From a virus, in IMG/VR virus record IMGVR_UViG_3300032299_001001, positions 1 to 64,000 of that record: 64,000 nucleotides of DNA; one strand, given 5' to 3'. Within the stretch, counting starts at the first letter, position 1. Every line of letters starts with the position of its first letter. The translations under genes and the position numbers were made by a program. The notes beneath the pieces are model-generated. The model had not been told where the DNA came from and searched no databases. It saw only the letters and a list, made by a program, of their open reading frames with translations. Of the stretch, positions 55,787 to 64,000 are shown piece by piece.

Positions 55787-58099
55787 TCACATCGGTTGCG
55801 CCGGACCAATCTTCGCAGCGGTCTGGGCATCTTTGAGGGCGAGATCCTGCATCGTCTTGGCTTGCTTGGTCTGCATATCGACTTGGTGCTTCTCGATCTG
55901 CATCTGGAGCTTCGCTCTGCGTTCGGCCAAGTCGGCTTGGGCCTTCGGACTTAGCATCTGGGCATCGGCCAACTGACGCTCCATGTCGGCGATGCGAGCT
56001 TGCTCGGCTTCGATGGCGCGAGCTTGCTCGGCCTCTTGGGCTTTGGCTTGCTGCTCGGCGGCGGCTTGCAACTCATCGGCGAGTCGCTGGCCGGAAGCGT
56101 TCAACTGCTGGAACCGTTGGCGCATGAGCCCAATCTGGTCCTGACGGGCAACATCGGGAGCGAGCAATTCCAAGTGTTCACCGAGATGCGGCAACATCGT
56201 CTGGTAAGCGGCGAGCGCGGCGGCAGGGTCGGCCTGACCTTGCGAGATCGCTTGGTCGAGACCGTCGAGCGCCGTCAGGTGACGCGAAGCGTGGATGAAG
56301 TGGTTCTCGCCGGAGGAGACGGGCAGCGCCGTGCCAGCCGACATCGTGGCATTCTCCAAGAGCGCGATCTTGTCATCGATCGGGGTGCGGAGCGTGGTCG
56401 CAGGCGAGGGCAGATAGCGGTCGACCACTTCCTGCCCAAAGCGGGCGGCAATGCGGTCGCGCAAGAGATTGACCCGACCCATCTCGTCCAAGGAACCGAA
56501 GATCTGCATCGTCTCATCGATAGCGGCCGAGCGCATCCCAGGGCTTCCGTAACCAATGGCGCGAACGGGCTCGACTGTAGAGAAACGATGGATCGCTTCG
56601 GTCGGCACTCCGCGGGCCAAGCAACGCCTCTTGAAGTCGACGGCTTCGCGACCGCCGGGTTCATTGGCAGCATAATCACGAGCCGCGAGTCGGCGGTAGG
56701 CTTCCCGAAGGAGACGTTTCCACGGGTGGTAGAAAAGATTGATCGCCGCGGCACCGAGCACGGCTTCTTGCTGCAACTGGGCACGAACCTCATACGCAGT
56801 GCGGCTTTGACCATCCGGAGTGATCGAGCGGGACTGGTAGCCGATCGTCCGGTTCTGCATGTTCATGGTGAGGTCGTTCAAGACCGGCATGAGGTTCTGG
56901 TTGTAGTTCGGGATCGCCTTCTCGACGATCTTCAGCCCCGGAGGAAAGAGTGCGTAGGGGCCGTAGTAGGAAAGGGTCAGGTCTTCGAGGGCGCGGGAAC
57001 CATTGTCGCCGGGCTGGACGATCAGGGCCGAGGAGAGCAACGCACCATCGACCATGCCGCAGCGCAGACGATTCAAAAGCTGGATGTGTGGATACACCTT
57101 GTATCCAAGCCCGCGGATGCCGTGGTAGGTGCCGTTGCCGACGCCATAGCAAAAAGTAACGAAGCAATTCGTCGGGGCGGCGAAACGATTCGGGCGCTTG
57201 AAGAGGAAGTCCTCTTCCTTGGCGTTCTCGTCCGAGCCGATCGGATCCTTGAGGAACATGAGGTGACTGACCTTGCCGTCGAACTCGCGCACCCACATGT
57301 GGACGACATGGACTTTCTTGCCACGGCTATTGCCGTAAAGGAGGTCGTTATTTTTAAGTTCGACTTCGAGCTTCTCCCACTCGCCGGCCTCTTGAAACGA
57401 ACTGTCGCGGCAAGCGCGGATCAACGCCTGTTTCACCATCTTCACGTTCCATCCGAGGTCTTTAGCCACGGAGGGATCTTCGATGAATTTGTAAAGCTGG
57501 TGGGCTTGGTATTCGCGATCAACCGTGGCGACCTCGATCTCCCACTCGGAAGCGCGTGTTCCACGCGGCAACCGGAACTCGGAGAGCCCGGCCACACGCC
57601 AACGCCAGTCGACCTCGTCCTCAAAATAACAAACCCCGACGCCATGCGAGACGAACTGGTCGGCAAGCATCTGGTGATTGAACTCGAATTCCTGCCACTC
57701 TTTGAGGGTCCGCGTGAATTCCTCGGCGAGGATGCGCTCCCACTCGACCTTCTGCTCGGGGGAACCGTAATCGATCGAGATACGAGCCAAGACATCGACG
57801 GACGATGTGAGGTCGTAGTATCCGGCGAGGGCTTGTTCTTTCAGGGCGGCAGCTTCGCCGAAATCGAGGTTCGTGCGCTCACCTTGGCCCATCTCGATGA
57901 GGTCTTGCTGATTGAAGGGGGCGGCACCATTGAACATCGCGTCAACTAGGGCGCGGTTTTTACTGGAGCCTTGGTCGGAATCCTTGATCGCTTTGTAGAT
58001 CGATCGAGCCGAATTGACGTTGTCGACGCGCATCTTCGGAGCCTTTCCGTTTTCGTCGAGGCCGAGGATTTCAAGAGGGGCTAGTTCGGAATTTGTCAT
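55787..58099 (-). CDS. Portal protein
   Basis: 770 residues. The large middle part reads as a podovirus portal: QDLIEMGQGERTNLDFGEAA, KEWQEFEFNHQMLADQFVSH, GVCYFEDEVDWRWRVAGLSE, FRLPRGTR, and the region around IGYQSRSITPDGQSRTAYEV. The C-terminal 120 residues are a helical coiled coil (QQAKAQEAEQARAIEAEQAR) ending near QMLSPKAQADLAERRAKLQM. It forms the vertex ring for DNA entry. Position after terminase-side genes and before scaffold and capsid fits. Confidence 0.8.
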   Translation of the reverse strand: MTNSELAPLEILGLDENGKAPKMRVDNVNSARSIYKAIKDSDQGSSKNRALVDAMFNGAAPFNQQDLIEMGQGERTNLDFGEAAALKEQALAGYYDLTSSVDVLARISIDYGSPEQKVEWERILAEEFTRTLKEWQEFEFNHQMLADQFVSHGVGVCYFEDEVDWRWRVAGLSEFRLPRGTRASEWEIEVATVDREYQAHQLYKFIEDPSVAKDLGWNVKMVKQALIRACRDSSFQEAGEWEKLEVELKNNDLLYGNSRGKKVHVVHMWVREFDGKVSHLMFLKDPIGSDENAKEEDFLFKRPNRFAAPTNCFVTFCYGVGNGTYHGIRGLGYKVYPHIQLLNRLRCGMVDGALLSSALIVQPGDNGSRALEDLTLSYYGPYALFPPGLKIVEKAIPNYNQNLMPVLNDLTMNMQNRTIGYQSRSITPDGQSRTAYEVRAQLQQEAVLGAAAINLFYHPWKRLLREAYRRLAARDYAANEPGGREAVDFKRRCLARGVPTEAIHRFSTVEPVRAIGYGSPGMRSAAIDETMQIFGSLDEMGRVNLLRDRIAARFGQEVVDRYLPSPATTLRTPIDDKIALLENATMSAGTALPVSSGENHFIHASRHLTALDGLDQAISQGQADPAAALAAYQTMLPHLGEHLELLAPDVARQDQIGLMRQRFQQLNASGQRLADELQAAAEQQAKAQEAEQARAIEAEQARIADMERQLADAQMLSPKAQADLAERRAKLQMQIEKHQVDMQTKQAKTMQDLALKDAQTAAKIGPAQPM

Positions 58100-58851
58100 T
58101 TTTGCAGGGCTTCGATAAGTGAGCCGTCTTTACAACCGTGGACGACGGCGGCGTTGGTCGGCACAGGGCCGTAGACCGATTTGTCGTCGATCGGATCGCA
58201 GTAGATGCGCCCGTCTTCATCGATCTCGTAGTTCTTGGTGCGCCAGTTGTTGTGTATCAACTGTGATACCGCGGTGTTCGGGCGCATCTCGTGGCGGAGG
58301 TAAACGTCGAAGGGCTCGACATTCGGGCCGTCGTCGGTGCGGACATAGCTCCACAAGAGCGAGCGGGTCGGAAAGTCAGCCGGATAGACACAGGTGCCGA
58401 TGACATGCTCGCCGTCGACTTTGACGAATTCGCCGGTCTTACGATCCAGCATCCGGGTCACTTGGGTGGCTCCCAAGAAAGGCTTCTGGGCTTGGTTGTA
58501 TTCGGTCTCGATCGCGTCGAGCCAATCCTCGCGGATCGGGGTGTTGTCGGCCTCGAACCAATACCAAGTGTCCTTATTCCCGCTGTGCTGGAGGTGGCGC
58601 ACGGTGCGAGCCCAAAGGTGGTTGGCCGATTGGGGCCAGCCGAGTTCGCACTCGCTATCAGGAATAAAGAGATCGGCCGAGGCAAAGCTCGGGGCCAGGC
58701 TCTCTTTCAAAGAGGCGGCTTCGTCTTTCGTATTGTAGGCCCCGACGACGAGCAGCTTGTGCCGGGAAAGGTTCCCCAAAAGGGCCATGTGCCCGGCCAG
58801 CTTGGTGGCGAGCTTGAGGTCGACTTGGGAAACAGGCAGGACGAGGAGCAT
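58096..58851 (-). CDS. GT-A glycosyltransferase-like protein
   Basis: 251 residues. LLVLPVSQVDLKLATKLAGH gives the first strand, then KDTWYWFEADNTPIREDWLD with an acidic E-x-D metal motif, and MRPNTAVSQLIHNNWRTKNY. The lengths and motifs match phage glycosyltransferases next to portal genes. Overlaps the portal gene's start (ATGA). Acceptor unknown: virion protein, host glycan or DNA. Confidence 0.65.
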   Translation of the reverse strand: MLLVLPVSQVDLKLATKLAGHMALLGNLSRHKLLVVGAYNTKDEAASLKESLAPSFASADLFIPDSECELGWPQSANHLWARTVRHLQHSGNKDTWYWFEADNTPIREDWLDAIETEYNQAQKPFLGATQVTRMLDRKTGEFVKVDGEHVIGTCVYPADFPTRSLLWSYVRTDDGPNVEPFDVYLRHEMRPNTAVSQLIHNNWRTKNYEIDEDGRIYCDPIDDKSVYGPVPTNAAVVHGCKDGSLIEALQK

Positions 58852-58865
58852 GGTTTACGGAGTTA

Positions 58866-59258
58866 TTACTTTAACACAGTGTCGAGCAAATCCCAATTAT
58901 CGGGCTGACGGTGCAGCCGCGGCGAATAGCAAATCTTCTTCCTCTTCTTAATCTCGTCAAATCGCCAGAGGACGAACTGCTTCAAGTCGGGGAGCCAAGC
59001 GGCGAGAATCTGGAAGTCGCCGCGAGCATAAGCCTTCTTGGTTTTCTTACCGCGGCTCGTCATCACTCCGTAGTTATTGCGGTGCGGGTTAAAGGTCGCG
59101 GTTTTTACCTGAACACTGATGGGTCGTTTCGGGGGACGGAGAATAACGAGGTCGGCGGCATGGGCATGACCGAGCGGCACGTAGACTTTCCAGCCACGCC
59201 CATCGGCTTCATAAATAAACCTCACCTCGGCCGAGGTGCCTTTTTCACAGTCAGTCAT
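58866..59258 (-). CDS. PD-(D/E)XK-family endonuclease-like protein
   Basis: 130 residues. The N-terminus TSAEVRFIYEADGRGWKVYV is followed by HAHAADLVILRPPKRPISVQ and VKTATFNPHRNNYGVM. This is the D...(Q)VK-type active core of small PD-(D/E)XK nucleases related to those carried by self-splicing introns and by phages. The C-terminus is basic. It sits between two glycosyltransferase genes, ends in GTAATAAC (58862), and overlaps the next gene by an ATGA. Confidence 0.6.
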   Translation of the reverse strand: MTDCEKGTSAEVRFIYEADGRGWKVYVPLGHAHAADLVILRPPKRPISVQVKTATFNPHRNNYGVMTSRGKKTKKAYARGDFQILAAWLPDLKQFVLWRFDEIKKRKKICYSPRLHRQPDNWDLLDTVLK

Positions 59259-60229
59259 GCAGCAACGGCGTGGACTAGAGGAGCCACTTTGCCGAAGATT
59301 TCAAAAGTCGAGTTGCGCCGGACGAGATGCGGTATGCGGAGGGCGTTTTGCCGATCGACCTCTTGAGCCGCTTGTTCTTCGGTGGAATGGCGGTCGGTCT
59401 TGTAGAGGTGGCGGGTCGCGGCACGGTGGCTCTTGAGCGTGACACGCTCGCCCGTGCTGCGTGAGACCACTTGCCAATCTCCGGGCGGGAGCACATTGCG
59501 GTCGACATCCGGCGGAGGAATGAACGGCGGGATCTCAAAGTGGGATATCCCACCGTCATAACAATAGGTGCCGTCTTTTCGCGGGTAGAGACAGTCCGGC
59601 GTCCAAAGGCAGGTCTCCTGGATGAAGGGCACCCCGAGACCAATGGCCAAGCCCATCGGGGATGACTGGTTGCCGATGAAAAGATCAGACCCCGCAATCA
59701 GCTTGGCTAGTTCGAGGTAGTCGTTGGTCACGGCATATTCCGCGTGGACTGAGGTCACTTTGCGGAGTTCTTCGACCTCCTGCGGCAACCCGACAAAGAG
59801 CATCTTCGTGCCGAGCTTTTCGCCTATGAGATCCCACCGGAAGTAAGGGTTGTGGTAGCGCGGACTGCGGTGACAGACGACCCGTCCCCGAGCCCGCACC
59901 GAGGGGGAAACTTTCAGCCAAGGATCGGGCACCGCGTTGGCGCTGACCCAATCACTTTGCAGTTCCATCAAGCTGACCCCGTAGATCAACCCACCATTAC
60001 GAAAGGTGGAGAAATTAACGCAGTGCTCGTTGGCTGGCGCATCCCCGTGAATCACCTTGCCGACGTAGTCCTGGGCTTCCAAAAGCGGACGCAACACCGC
60101 CGCCCGTTGCTCGGTCATCTTCGCCGTCCAAGGCCGCGAGTTGAGATACAGATTCCCGCGCCCGAGTTCCCTCATCGAGGGCAGCGCGTAGAGGACATCC
60201 CCTAAGTCTCCGGAGTGGAAATAATTCAC
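59255..60229 (-). CDS. GT-B (heptosyltransferase-like) glycosyltransferase
   Basis: 324 residues. The N-terminal FHSGDLGDVLYALPSM is a family 9-type entry motif. A second half contains LFVGLPQEVEELRKV and SDLFIGNQSSPMGLAIGLGV with PFIQETCLW, the nucleotide-sugar-binding pattern. Heptosyltransferases of this type build the inner core of bacterial lipopolysaccharide; phage versions may glycosylate the virion or alter the host surface. ATGA overlap upstream and downstream. Confidence 0.7.
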   Translation of the reverse strand: MNYFHSGDLGDVLYALPSMRELGRGNLYLNSRPWTAKMTEQRAAVLRPLLEAQDYVGKVIHGDAPANEHCVNFSTFRNGGLIYGVSLMELQSDWVSANAVPDPWLKVSPSVRARGRVVCHRSPRYHNPYFRWDLIGEKLGTKMLFVGLPQEVEELRKVTSVHAEYAVTNDYLELAKLIAGSDLFIGNQSSPMGLAIGLGVPFIQETCLWTPDCLYPRKDGTYCYDGGISHFEIPPFIPPPDVDRNVLPPGDWQVVSRSTGERVTLKSHRAATRHLYKTDRHSTEEQAAQEVDRQNALRIPHLVRRNSTFEIFGKVAPLVHAVAA

Positions 60230-60729
60230 GGGGTCTTCTGGATGCCGCGCATCACTGACTTGATGAAATCGGGCGATTCCTTCTCCTCAAGCATCGCAGC
60301 AATCCGAGCCGCCTCGGCCTTCTGCTCCGGAGTAACGCCCGGCACTTTATCGACCCCGATCCGCGAAATGATCGACTTCTTGAACGCAAGATCATCTTCC
60401 GCGTAAGCCTTGCTCGCTTCGTCCTTGCCGAACTCTTTTTTGCGCCACTCCTGCTGCTCTTCAGAAAGCTCGAACTCAGGCGTGTATCCAGTCTCTTCCA
60501 TCAAGTGCCGGGCCGCTTCGATTTTGAGAAGACCCTGCATCTTGTTCGGGTCGGCCATGTTACGGTTGAACGGGTTGGCCACGATTACCCGCGGCTCTTT
60601 GGGGTCACTTCCATTGAGTCCTGCGCCCCACGCCAAACCAGCGGTATTTGTATTCTTGCGGAACCACTCGGTCAGCCCGAGTTCGTCGGCTGTCTTGACC
60701 GGATACCCGTATGAAGTTCCCAGCGGCAT
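60226..60729 (-). CDS. Conserved hypothetical phage protein
   Basis: 167 residues from the ATG overlapping the upstream stop (TAATG). MPLGTSYGYPVKTADELG, a disordered middle with ARHLMEETGYTPEFELSEEQ, and helical charged ends (DEASKAYAEDDLAFKKSIIS, TPEQKAEAARIAAML). Proteins of this form occur between terminase and portal genes of podoviruses; role unknown. Coupled to the glycosyltransferase by ATGA. Confidence 0.6.
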   Translation of the reverse strand: MPLGTSYGYPVKTADELGLTEWFRKNTNTAGLAWGAGLNGSDPKEPRVIVANPFNRNMADPNKMQGLLKIEAARHLMEETGYTPEFELSEEQQEWRKKEFGKDEASKAYAEDDLAFKKSIISRIGVDKVPGVTPEQKAEAARIAAMLEEKESPDFIKSVMRGIQKTP

Positions 60730-60914
60730 TATACCCAATCGTCGTTAGCTTCTTCGCGTGTTTCGGTCTCGTCCTGTTGGAACATGGTGTCCTCCTTGGA
60801 CAACACCTCAGTCACCGCATCGACGGCCTGAAGCCAATCCGGCGCGGTCAGCGAAATCATCCGCAGCGGTGGCGCATTCTTCCGCAACTCCTCAACTGTG
60901 ACGCGATACGACAT
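60729..60914 (-). CDS. Small hypothetical protein
   Basis: 61 residues: MSYRVTVEELRKNAPPLRMI, SLTAPDWLQAVDAVTEVLSK, with an acidic tail. The upstream GTAATAAT-like site lies 6 bases before ATG. Helical, small. Function unknown. Confidence 0.6.
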   Translation of the reverse strand: MSYRVTVEELRKNAPPLRMISLTAPDWLQAVDAVTEVLSKEDTMFQQDETETREEANDDWV

Positions 60915-60942
60915 TGTGCGGTTATTATACCGCTAGATCAGT

Positions 60943-61218
60943 TCACAACCAAACGCGGCGTTGCTGCGTCGGCGTGATGGCATACTCTGCCGCCGGATCT
61001 GGCCGGTCGTCAGTCACGCGCAGGTTGAGGTGCCAGCCGTCGAGCAGCGTGCTGACTGGATTCTCGGGGTCGCTGTTGTCTACGTCTGCCAGCAGGCCCA
61101 CGGGATCAAGCGCATAGCCCTCGCCGCTGGTTTTCCAGCCGTTCTCGGCATCGTAGTAATCGGCCATCGCGGCTTGCGCTGTGGCCTCGTCGGGGAATTT
61201 GTAGAGGTAGTCCGTCAT
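60943..61218 (-). CDS. Small conserved phage protein
   Basis: 91 residues: MTDYLYKFPDEATAQAAMAD, YALDPVGLLADVDNSDPENP, TLLDGWHLNLRVTDDRPDPA. This strand-helix pattern ('yl..F.de..a.aa') is typical of small phage tail-region proteins; perhaps a fibre-related small subunit. It follows the fibre gene in transcription order. Function unknown. Confidence 0.6.
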   Translation of the reverse strand: MTDYLYKFPDEATAQAAMADYYDAENGWKTSGEGYALDPVGLLADVDNSDPENPVSTLLDGWHLNLRVTDDRPDPAAEYAITPTQQRRVWL

Positions 61219-61222
61219 GGCT

Positions 61223-62566
61223 TTAGGTGGTTAGCTGTTGGAGCAGCGTGTTGCTCAAGCGGCGGGGCCAGTAGGCGATCTTGCGGATGTGGCCGTTGTA
61301 GCCAAGAGATGGGCTTGATCCTACGCGCAGATGCGTAATTCCCGATGGGACGCTTCCTGCGGTGTCTGAAACAACTGAAGCCCCGTTGACAGACATAGAA
61401 AAGTCGTTGGCAGCGATTGTGGCCGCCTGCTTCATCACGCTGCCGAGTGTGATGCTTCCAGCGTTGACGCTAGCTTGTGGGGCGCCGCCAGAATCCACAT
61501 ACAGCCTTACCTTGTCTGGAGATGTCTCCGTCAATAATAAGACTTGGTTGAGCGCAAAATTTGCATCGAAGCTAACAAGAGCTTTGTTTCCAGCCTGCGA
61601 GAAAGTCTGGACAAACTCCGCAAACAACGTCCCCTCGCTCTGATTGTAGAACGAACTAATCGGCGTGACGACCGCCGAGTCCGCTGCGCGTGTAGCGGTG
61701 GCGGTGGTCGTCGGGATGTAGCTGGTGGGGAAGCCGCCTGCTTCTATTTGGGCGCCCCAGACGTAGAGGCCGGAGGTGCCGTCGCCTGCAAACGATGCAG
61801 CGCCTGACGCATTAAAGACGTAAACAAACATCCCATAGCTCGTCAGTGCGCTCACGGCTCCGGTAAGGTCAGCGCGATACCATCCATTGCCTACCGAAGT
61901 AATGTTTGCGGAAGCCACCGTAGCGCCTGTTCCGTATTCAGCCGCGCTGGTTGAAATGGTCCCATTGGACAAATTAACTCCTACTTGAAACGCCGTCGTT
62001 TCAAGAGCGTTTCCGCATCTTAAAAGAGCGAAGTTATAGCCCCCAGCCTTGAAATACACGCTTGCTGTGACTGTTGCTCCAGCGGCAACGGAGCCGCCAA
62101 CTTGAGCCACGCGATGCGTAGAAACATTGCTTGTGGTTGGAATGACCAATTCGGCAGAAGTCGTTCCATCAGGAGCCGTGGTCGCGTTGGCAGAAACGGT
62201 GGCATCGCCTTTTACCCAGCTTGCATTATCCAACTCCGCGCTCCGCACCAACAGATTCGTCCGCTGCTCCTCTATCAGTAACCCACGCGATGCACCAGTC
62301 ACCGGATCGTGGTCGAAGCGCGGCGTGTCGTTGCTGGCCGTTTGCAGCACACCAGATGCGTCGAAGAAGGTGGCGTTGCTGGCGCGGGTGAAGGTGATCG
62401 CGGGCCCAATCCCGTGATTAAGCGTCTTATTACTGACAAAATTCCGGTAGAATGAACCGAACATGAAATCCAAAGCCGGAGGCAAACCGCCCACAACTTT
62501 GGCCATTGAACGCTCCAAAGAGTCGCCGGCCAACGCCGCGTTATTCTCTGGGAAATAGCTAGGCAT
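61223..62566 (-). CDS. Tail fibre/spike with LamG- or CBM-like modules
   Basis: 447 residues from the ATG giving MPSYFPENNAALAGDSLERS, the same start as two other small proteins. Then IGPAITFTRASNATFFDASG, a NLLVRSAELDNASWVKGDAT module, GWYRADLTG and SGLYVWGAQIEAGGFPTSYI, shared with the nozzle protein. Then a concanavalin-like end (FAEFVQTFSQAGNKALVSFD, YNGHIRKIAYWPRRLSNTLL). It is probably a carbohydrate-binding fibre. Eight-base overlap with the upstream gene; AT-richer than flanks. Confidence 0.65.
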   Translation of the reverse strand: MPSYFPENNAALAGDSLERSMAKVVGGLPPALDFMFGSFYRNFVSNKTLNHGIGPAITFTRASNATFFDASGVLQTASNDTPRFDHDPVTGASRGLLIEEQRTNLLVRSAELDNASWVKGDATVSANATTAPDGTTSAELVIPTTSNVSTHRVAQVGGSVAAGATVTASVYFKAGGYNFALLRCGNALETTAFQVGVNLSNGTISTSAAEYGTGATVASANITSVGNGWYRADLTGAVSALTSYGMFVYVFNASGAASFAGDGTSGLYVWGAQIEAGGFPTSYIPTTTATATRAADSAVVTPISSFYNQSEGTLFAEFVQTFSQAGNKALVSFDANFALNQVLLLTETSPDKVRLYVDSGGAPQASVNAGSITLGSVMKQAATIAANDFSMSVNGASVVSDTAGSVPSGITHLRVGSSPSLGYNGHIRKIAYWPRRLSNTLLQQLTT

Positions 62567-62741
62567 TAAGCTCGTTGAGGGCGCTGACAAACTTGAACAT
62601 CAGCGTCTCGTTGGAGTCGACCGGAAGCGGTGCATAGGACCCGTTCAGCTTTTTGCTGACAAGCGACAGAGCTTTCTGCAAAAGCCGCTCGAAGCTGTCG
62701 CTCGGCAATGGGGTGTCACCTTCTGGAAAGTATGATGGCAT
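62559..62741 (-). CDS. Small protein with MPSYFPEGDTPL motif
   Basis: 60 residues from the ATG beginning the motif (start chosen by its match with the homologous starts at 55566 and 62566). MPSYFPEGDTPLPSDSFERL then QKALSLVSKKLNG and a short helix. In the same gene order as 55333: short protein followed by a fibre. Possibly a virion-docking or fibre-base protein. Confidence 0.6.
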   Translation of the reverse strand: MPSYFPEGDTPLPSDSFERLLQKALSLVSKKLNGSYAPLPVDSNETLMFKFVSALNELNA

Positions 62742-62761
62742 TAGGGTGTTATGATACATCC

Positions 62762-64000
62762 TCAAAATGATTGGAGCAACTGACCTGACCGCCGCGGGGC
62801 ATACTTCGAAGTCATCGTCGACTTCCAACTGCTCATCCCGCGGCGACTCCCGCCCGTCTCTTGAGGAGGACGAAGCCCGAACCGCTCGCGGACAACATCG
62901 AGCATGACGAAGGCCGCGTCGGCTACGTCGGGCGATCGGCCGATCCTGGCTTTCATGTCGGTCTTACTCTCGACGACGACCTTCATCGATCCGGATTTGC
63001 GCGTGTCGTAGTTCCGGCTGGTCATCTCCCGAGCAAGATCCGGACCGATCCCTCTTAGTTGATTATTCTGCAAAAACTCCTTCGCCCCGAACCAAAGCTC
63101 GGTGACGCGGTTCACATACTTATCCTGGGCCGCAGTCGCATCGTAAGCCGAGAGTGAGCGCCCCGAGGGAGCCCCGCCGAAGTGGACCCGCAGAAACTCG
63201 TTGGACCCGCAGACCGTGGCCATCGCATCGCAGAAGGGCACACCGCCGCCCGTCACGTCGACCCCGATGTTGCGCCACGGCACCCCAGCTTTGACCACGA
63301 TGTCTTTGATCTTCTTGGCGATCTGGAAGGTGCGCGGCTCGGGGTTGCTCGCCTCCTCGTCGAGGTAGTGGAACTCATCGAACGAAACCTGATCGACCCC
63401 ATCTTTATTCTGGCCAAACGAGCCCAAATAAATGACACACCTATCCCCGCCGCTCACAAAGGAGGGGTCGATGCCGACAATTCGTTCGACGCGGCCCCTC
63501 CACACGGGCTTCTGGTCGGCTTGGAAGCGAATGATTTCGGCCTCGCTGTAGATCGCTTTGCTGACCGCCTGGGGTGGCCAGAACCCCCGATAGTCACGCC
63601 AAAAGATCGGATTGTCCTCGCCGAGTCGTTCACGCGCCTCATCGATCTTCTCCCATCTCTGGATCGGCCATTTGTTCTCGCCGGCCAAGTAGTTCGGATT
63701 CTTGAGGGCATCGAGGTGCAGACAGACCCCACCCAGCTTCGTCTCCCACTTCTCATCATTGACCGTGATGCTCCCCCACCCGTTCGTCGGCTCGACGAAG
63801 CGCCCGAAGGGGTCGTAGTAGGAGACAGGGTTCGCCGCCGCGCAGATGTGGAGAAACGGGTTGTTCGAGAGGTTGGACATCGCCGTGTCGAGGAAGGCAT
63901 GACCCAACTCACTCAACTCGTCGGCCGCGACGATGACCCGCGGTGCCTTCATGCCTCGCATTTTGCCGGTCACCTCCGAGGTCTTTCGCGCCTCGGCCGG
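62762..64000 (-). CDS. terL: Terminase large subunit, C-terminal part (cut by window edge)
   Basis: At least 412 residues; the frame stays open to the right edge, so the N-terminal Walker A lies outside. RVIVAADELSEL is the ATPase Walker B region. The nuclease half has VGIDPSFVSGGDRCVIYL (first catalytic Asp), IGVDVTGGGVPFCDAM, and SPDVADAAFVMLDVVRERFG (last Asp). These are hallmarks of the packaging motor-nuclease. It would be the first gene of the virion arm; a small subunit is not seen next to it. The GTG at 63973 is internal to the frame. Confidence 0.85.
   Translation of the reverse strand, partial: PAEARKTSEVTGKMRGMKAPRVIVAADELSELGHAFLDTAMSNLSNNPFLHICAAANPVSYYDPFGRFVEPTNGWGSITVNDEKWETKLGGVCLHLDALKNPNYLAGENKWPIQRWEKIDEARERLGEDNPIFWRDYRGFWPPQAVSKAIYSEAEIIRFQADQKPVWRGRVERIVGIDPSFVSGGDRCVIYLGSFGQNKDGVDQVSFDEFHYLDEEASNPEPRTFQIAKKIKDIVVKAGVPWRNIGVDVTGGGVPFCDAMATVCGSNEFLRVHFGGAPSGRSLSAYDATAAQDKYVNRVTELWFGAKEFLQNNQLRGIGPDLAREMTSRNYDTRKSGSMKVVVESKTDMKARIGRSPDVADAAFVMLDVVRERFGLRPPQETGGSRRGMSSWKSTMTSKYAPRRSGQLLQSF

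Noticed and set aside
56000-57949. A 649-codon open frame on the + strand opposite the portal gene
   Set aside because: It mirrors a highly biased GC-rich gene, gives proline/arginine/leucine-rich translation without domains, lacks a ribosome site and has no junction motif. The portal frame has clear family features.

Overview
The window is part of the genome of a tailed double-stranded DNA bacteriophage. The layout is podovirus-like: a terminase, portal, scaffold, capsid, tail adaptor/nozzle and ejection-protein order, with no tape-measure or tail-tube genes seen. No host can be named. A lipoprotein resembling the Rz1 spanin subunit in the lysis cassette hints at a host with an outer membrane. 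No integrase, excisionase, RNA polymerase or CRISPR array was seen. Bases are GC-rich, with a strong preference for G or C in third codon positions, except in tail-fibre genes, which are visibly more AT-rich.

The genome is read as two arms that converge near 24.8 kb. The left arm (1-24.8 kb, mostly + strand) carries a regulatory start with small DNA-binding proteins and a resolvase-like nuclease. Next come a helicase-nuclease fusion, a nucleotide-metabolism gene and a chain of tiny coupled genes. The family-A DNA polymerase is split in two by four small genes and is followed by a primase-helicase, a DUF3820-like protein and a dCMP deaminase. A repeat-rich, origin-like region (12.08-12.36 kb) lies between convergent genes, and a short minus-strand block (12.4-13.4 kb) follows it. 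From 13.7 to 19.3 kb lies an array of small accessory genes cut into cassettes by ten copies of a 13-base direct repeat. It is followed by more small genes, an HNH-type endonuclease, a glycosyltransferase-methyltransferase fusion and a tRNA-Glu(CTC) gene.

The right arm (24.8-64 kb, - strand, so read from right to left) is the virion block. In transcription order it holds terminase large subunit (cut by the window edge), fibre genes, a glycosyltransferase, an endonuclease, a second glycosyltransferase, portal, a C1q-like fibre and lysis genes with a CHAP endolysin. Then follow scaffold, major capsid protein, nozzle and fibres, a repeat-built adaptor, a cupin and ejection proteins. The arm ends with a 3755-residue polyvalent protein containing zincin-, ParB- and kinase-like segments.

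Three patterns stand out. (1) GTAATAAC, usually supplying tandem stops, recurs just before gene starts on whichever strand is coding. (2) The 13-base repeat TGCTGGCCTCTTA delimits the small-gene cassettes and four times encodes the terminal LAS-stop of a gene. (3) Inside the giant protein gene, three small genes with good codon structure sit in the +1 frame exactly where the giant protein is low-complexity linker. One is preceded by GTAATAAC, and an ESRA-type motif recurs at the giant protein's domain boundaries.
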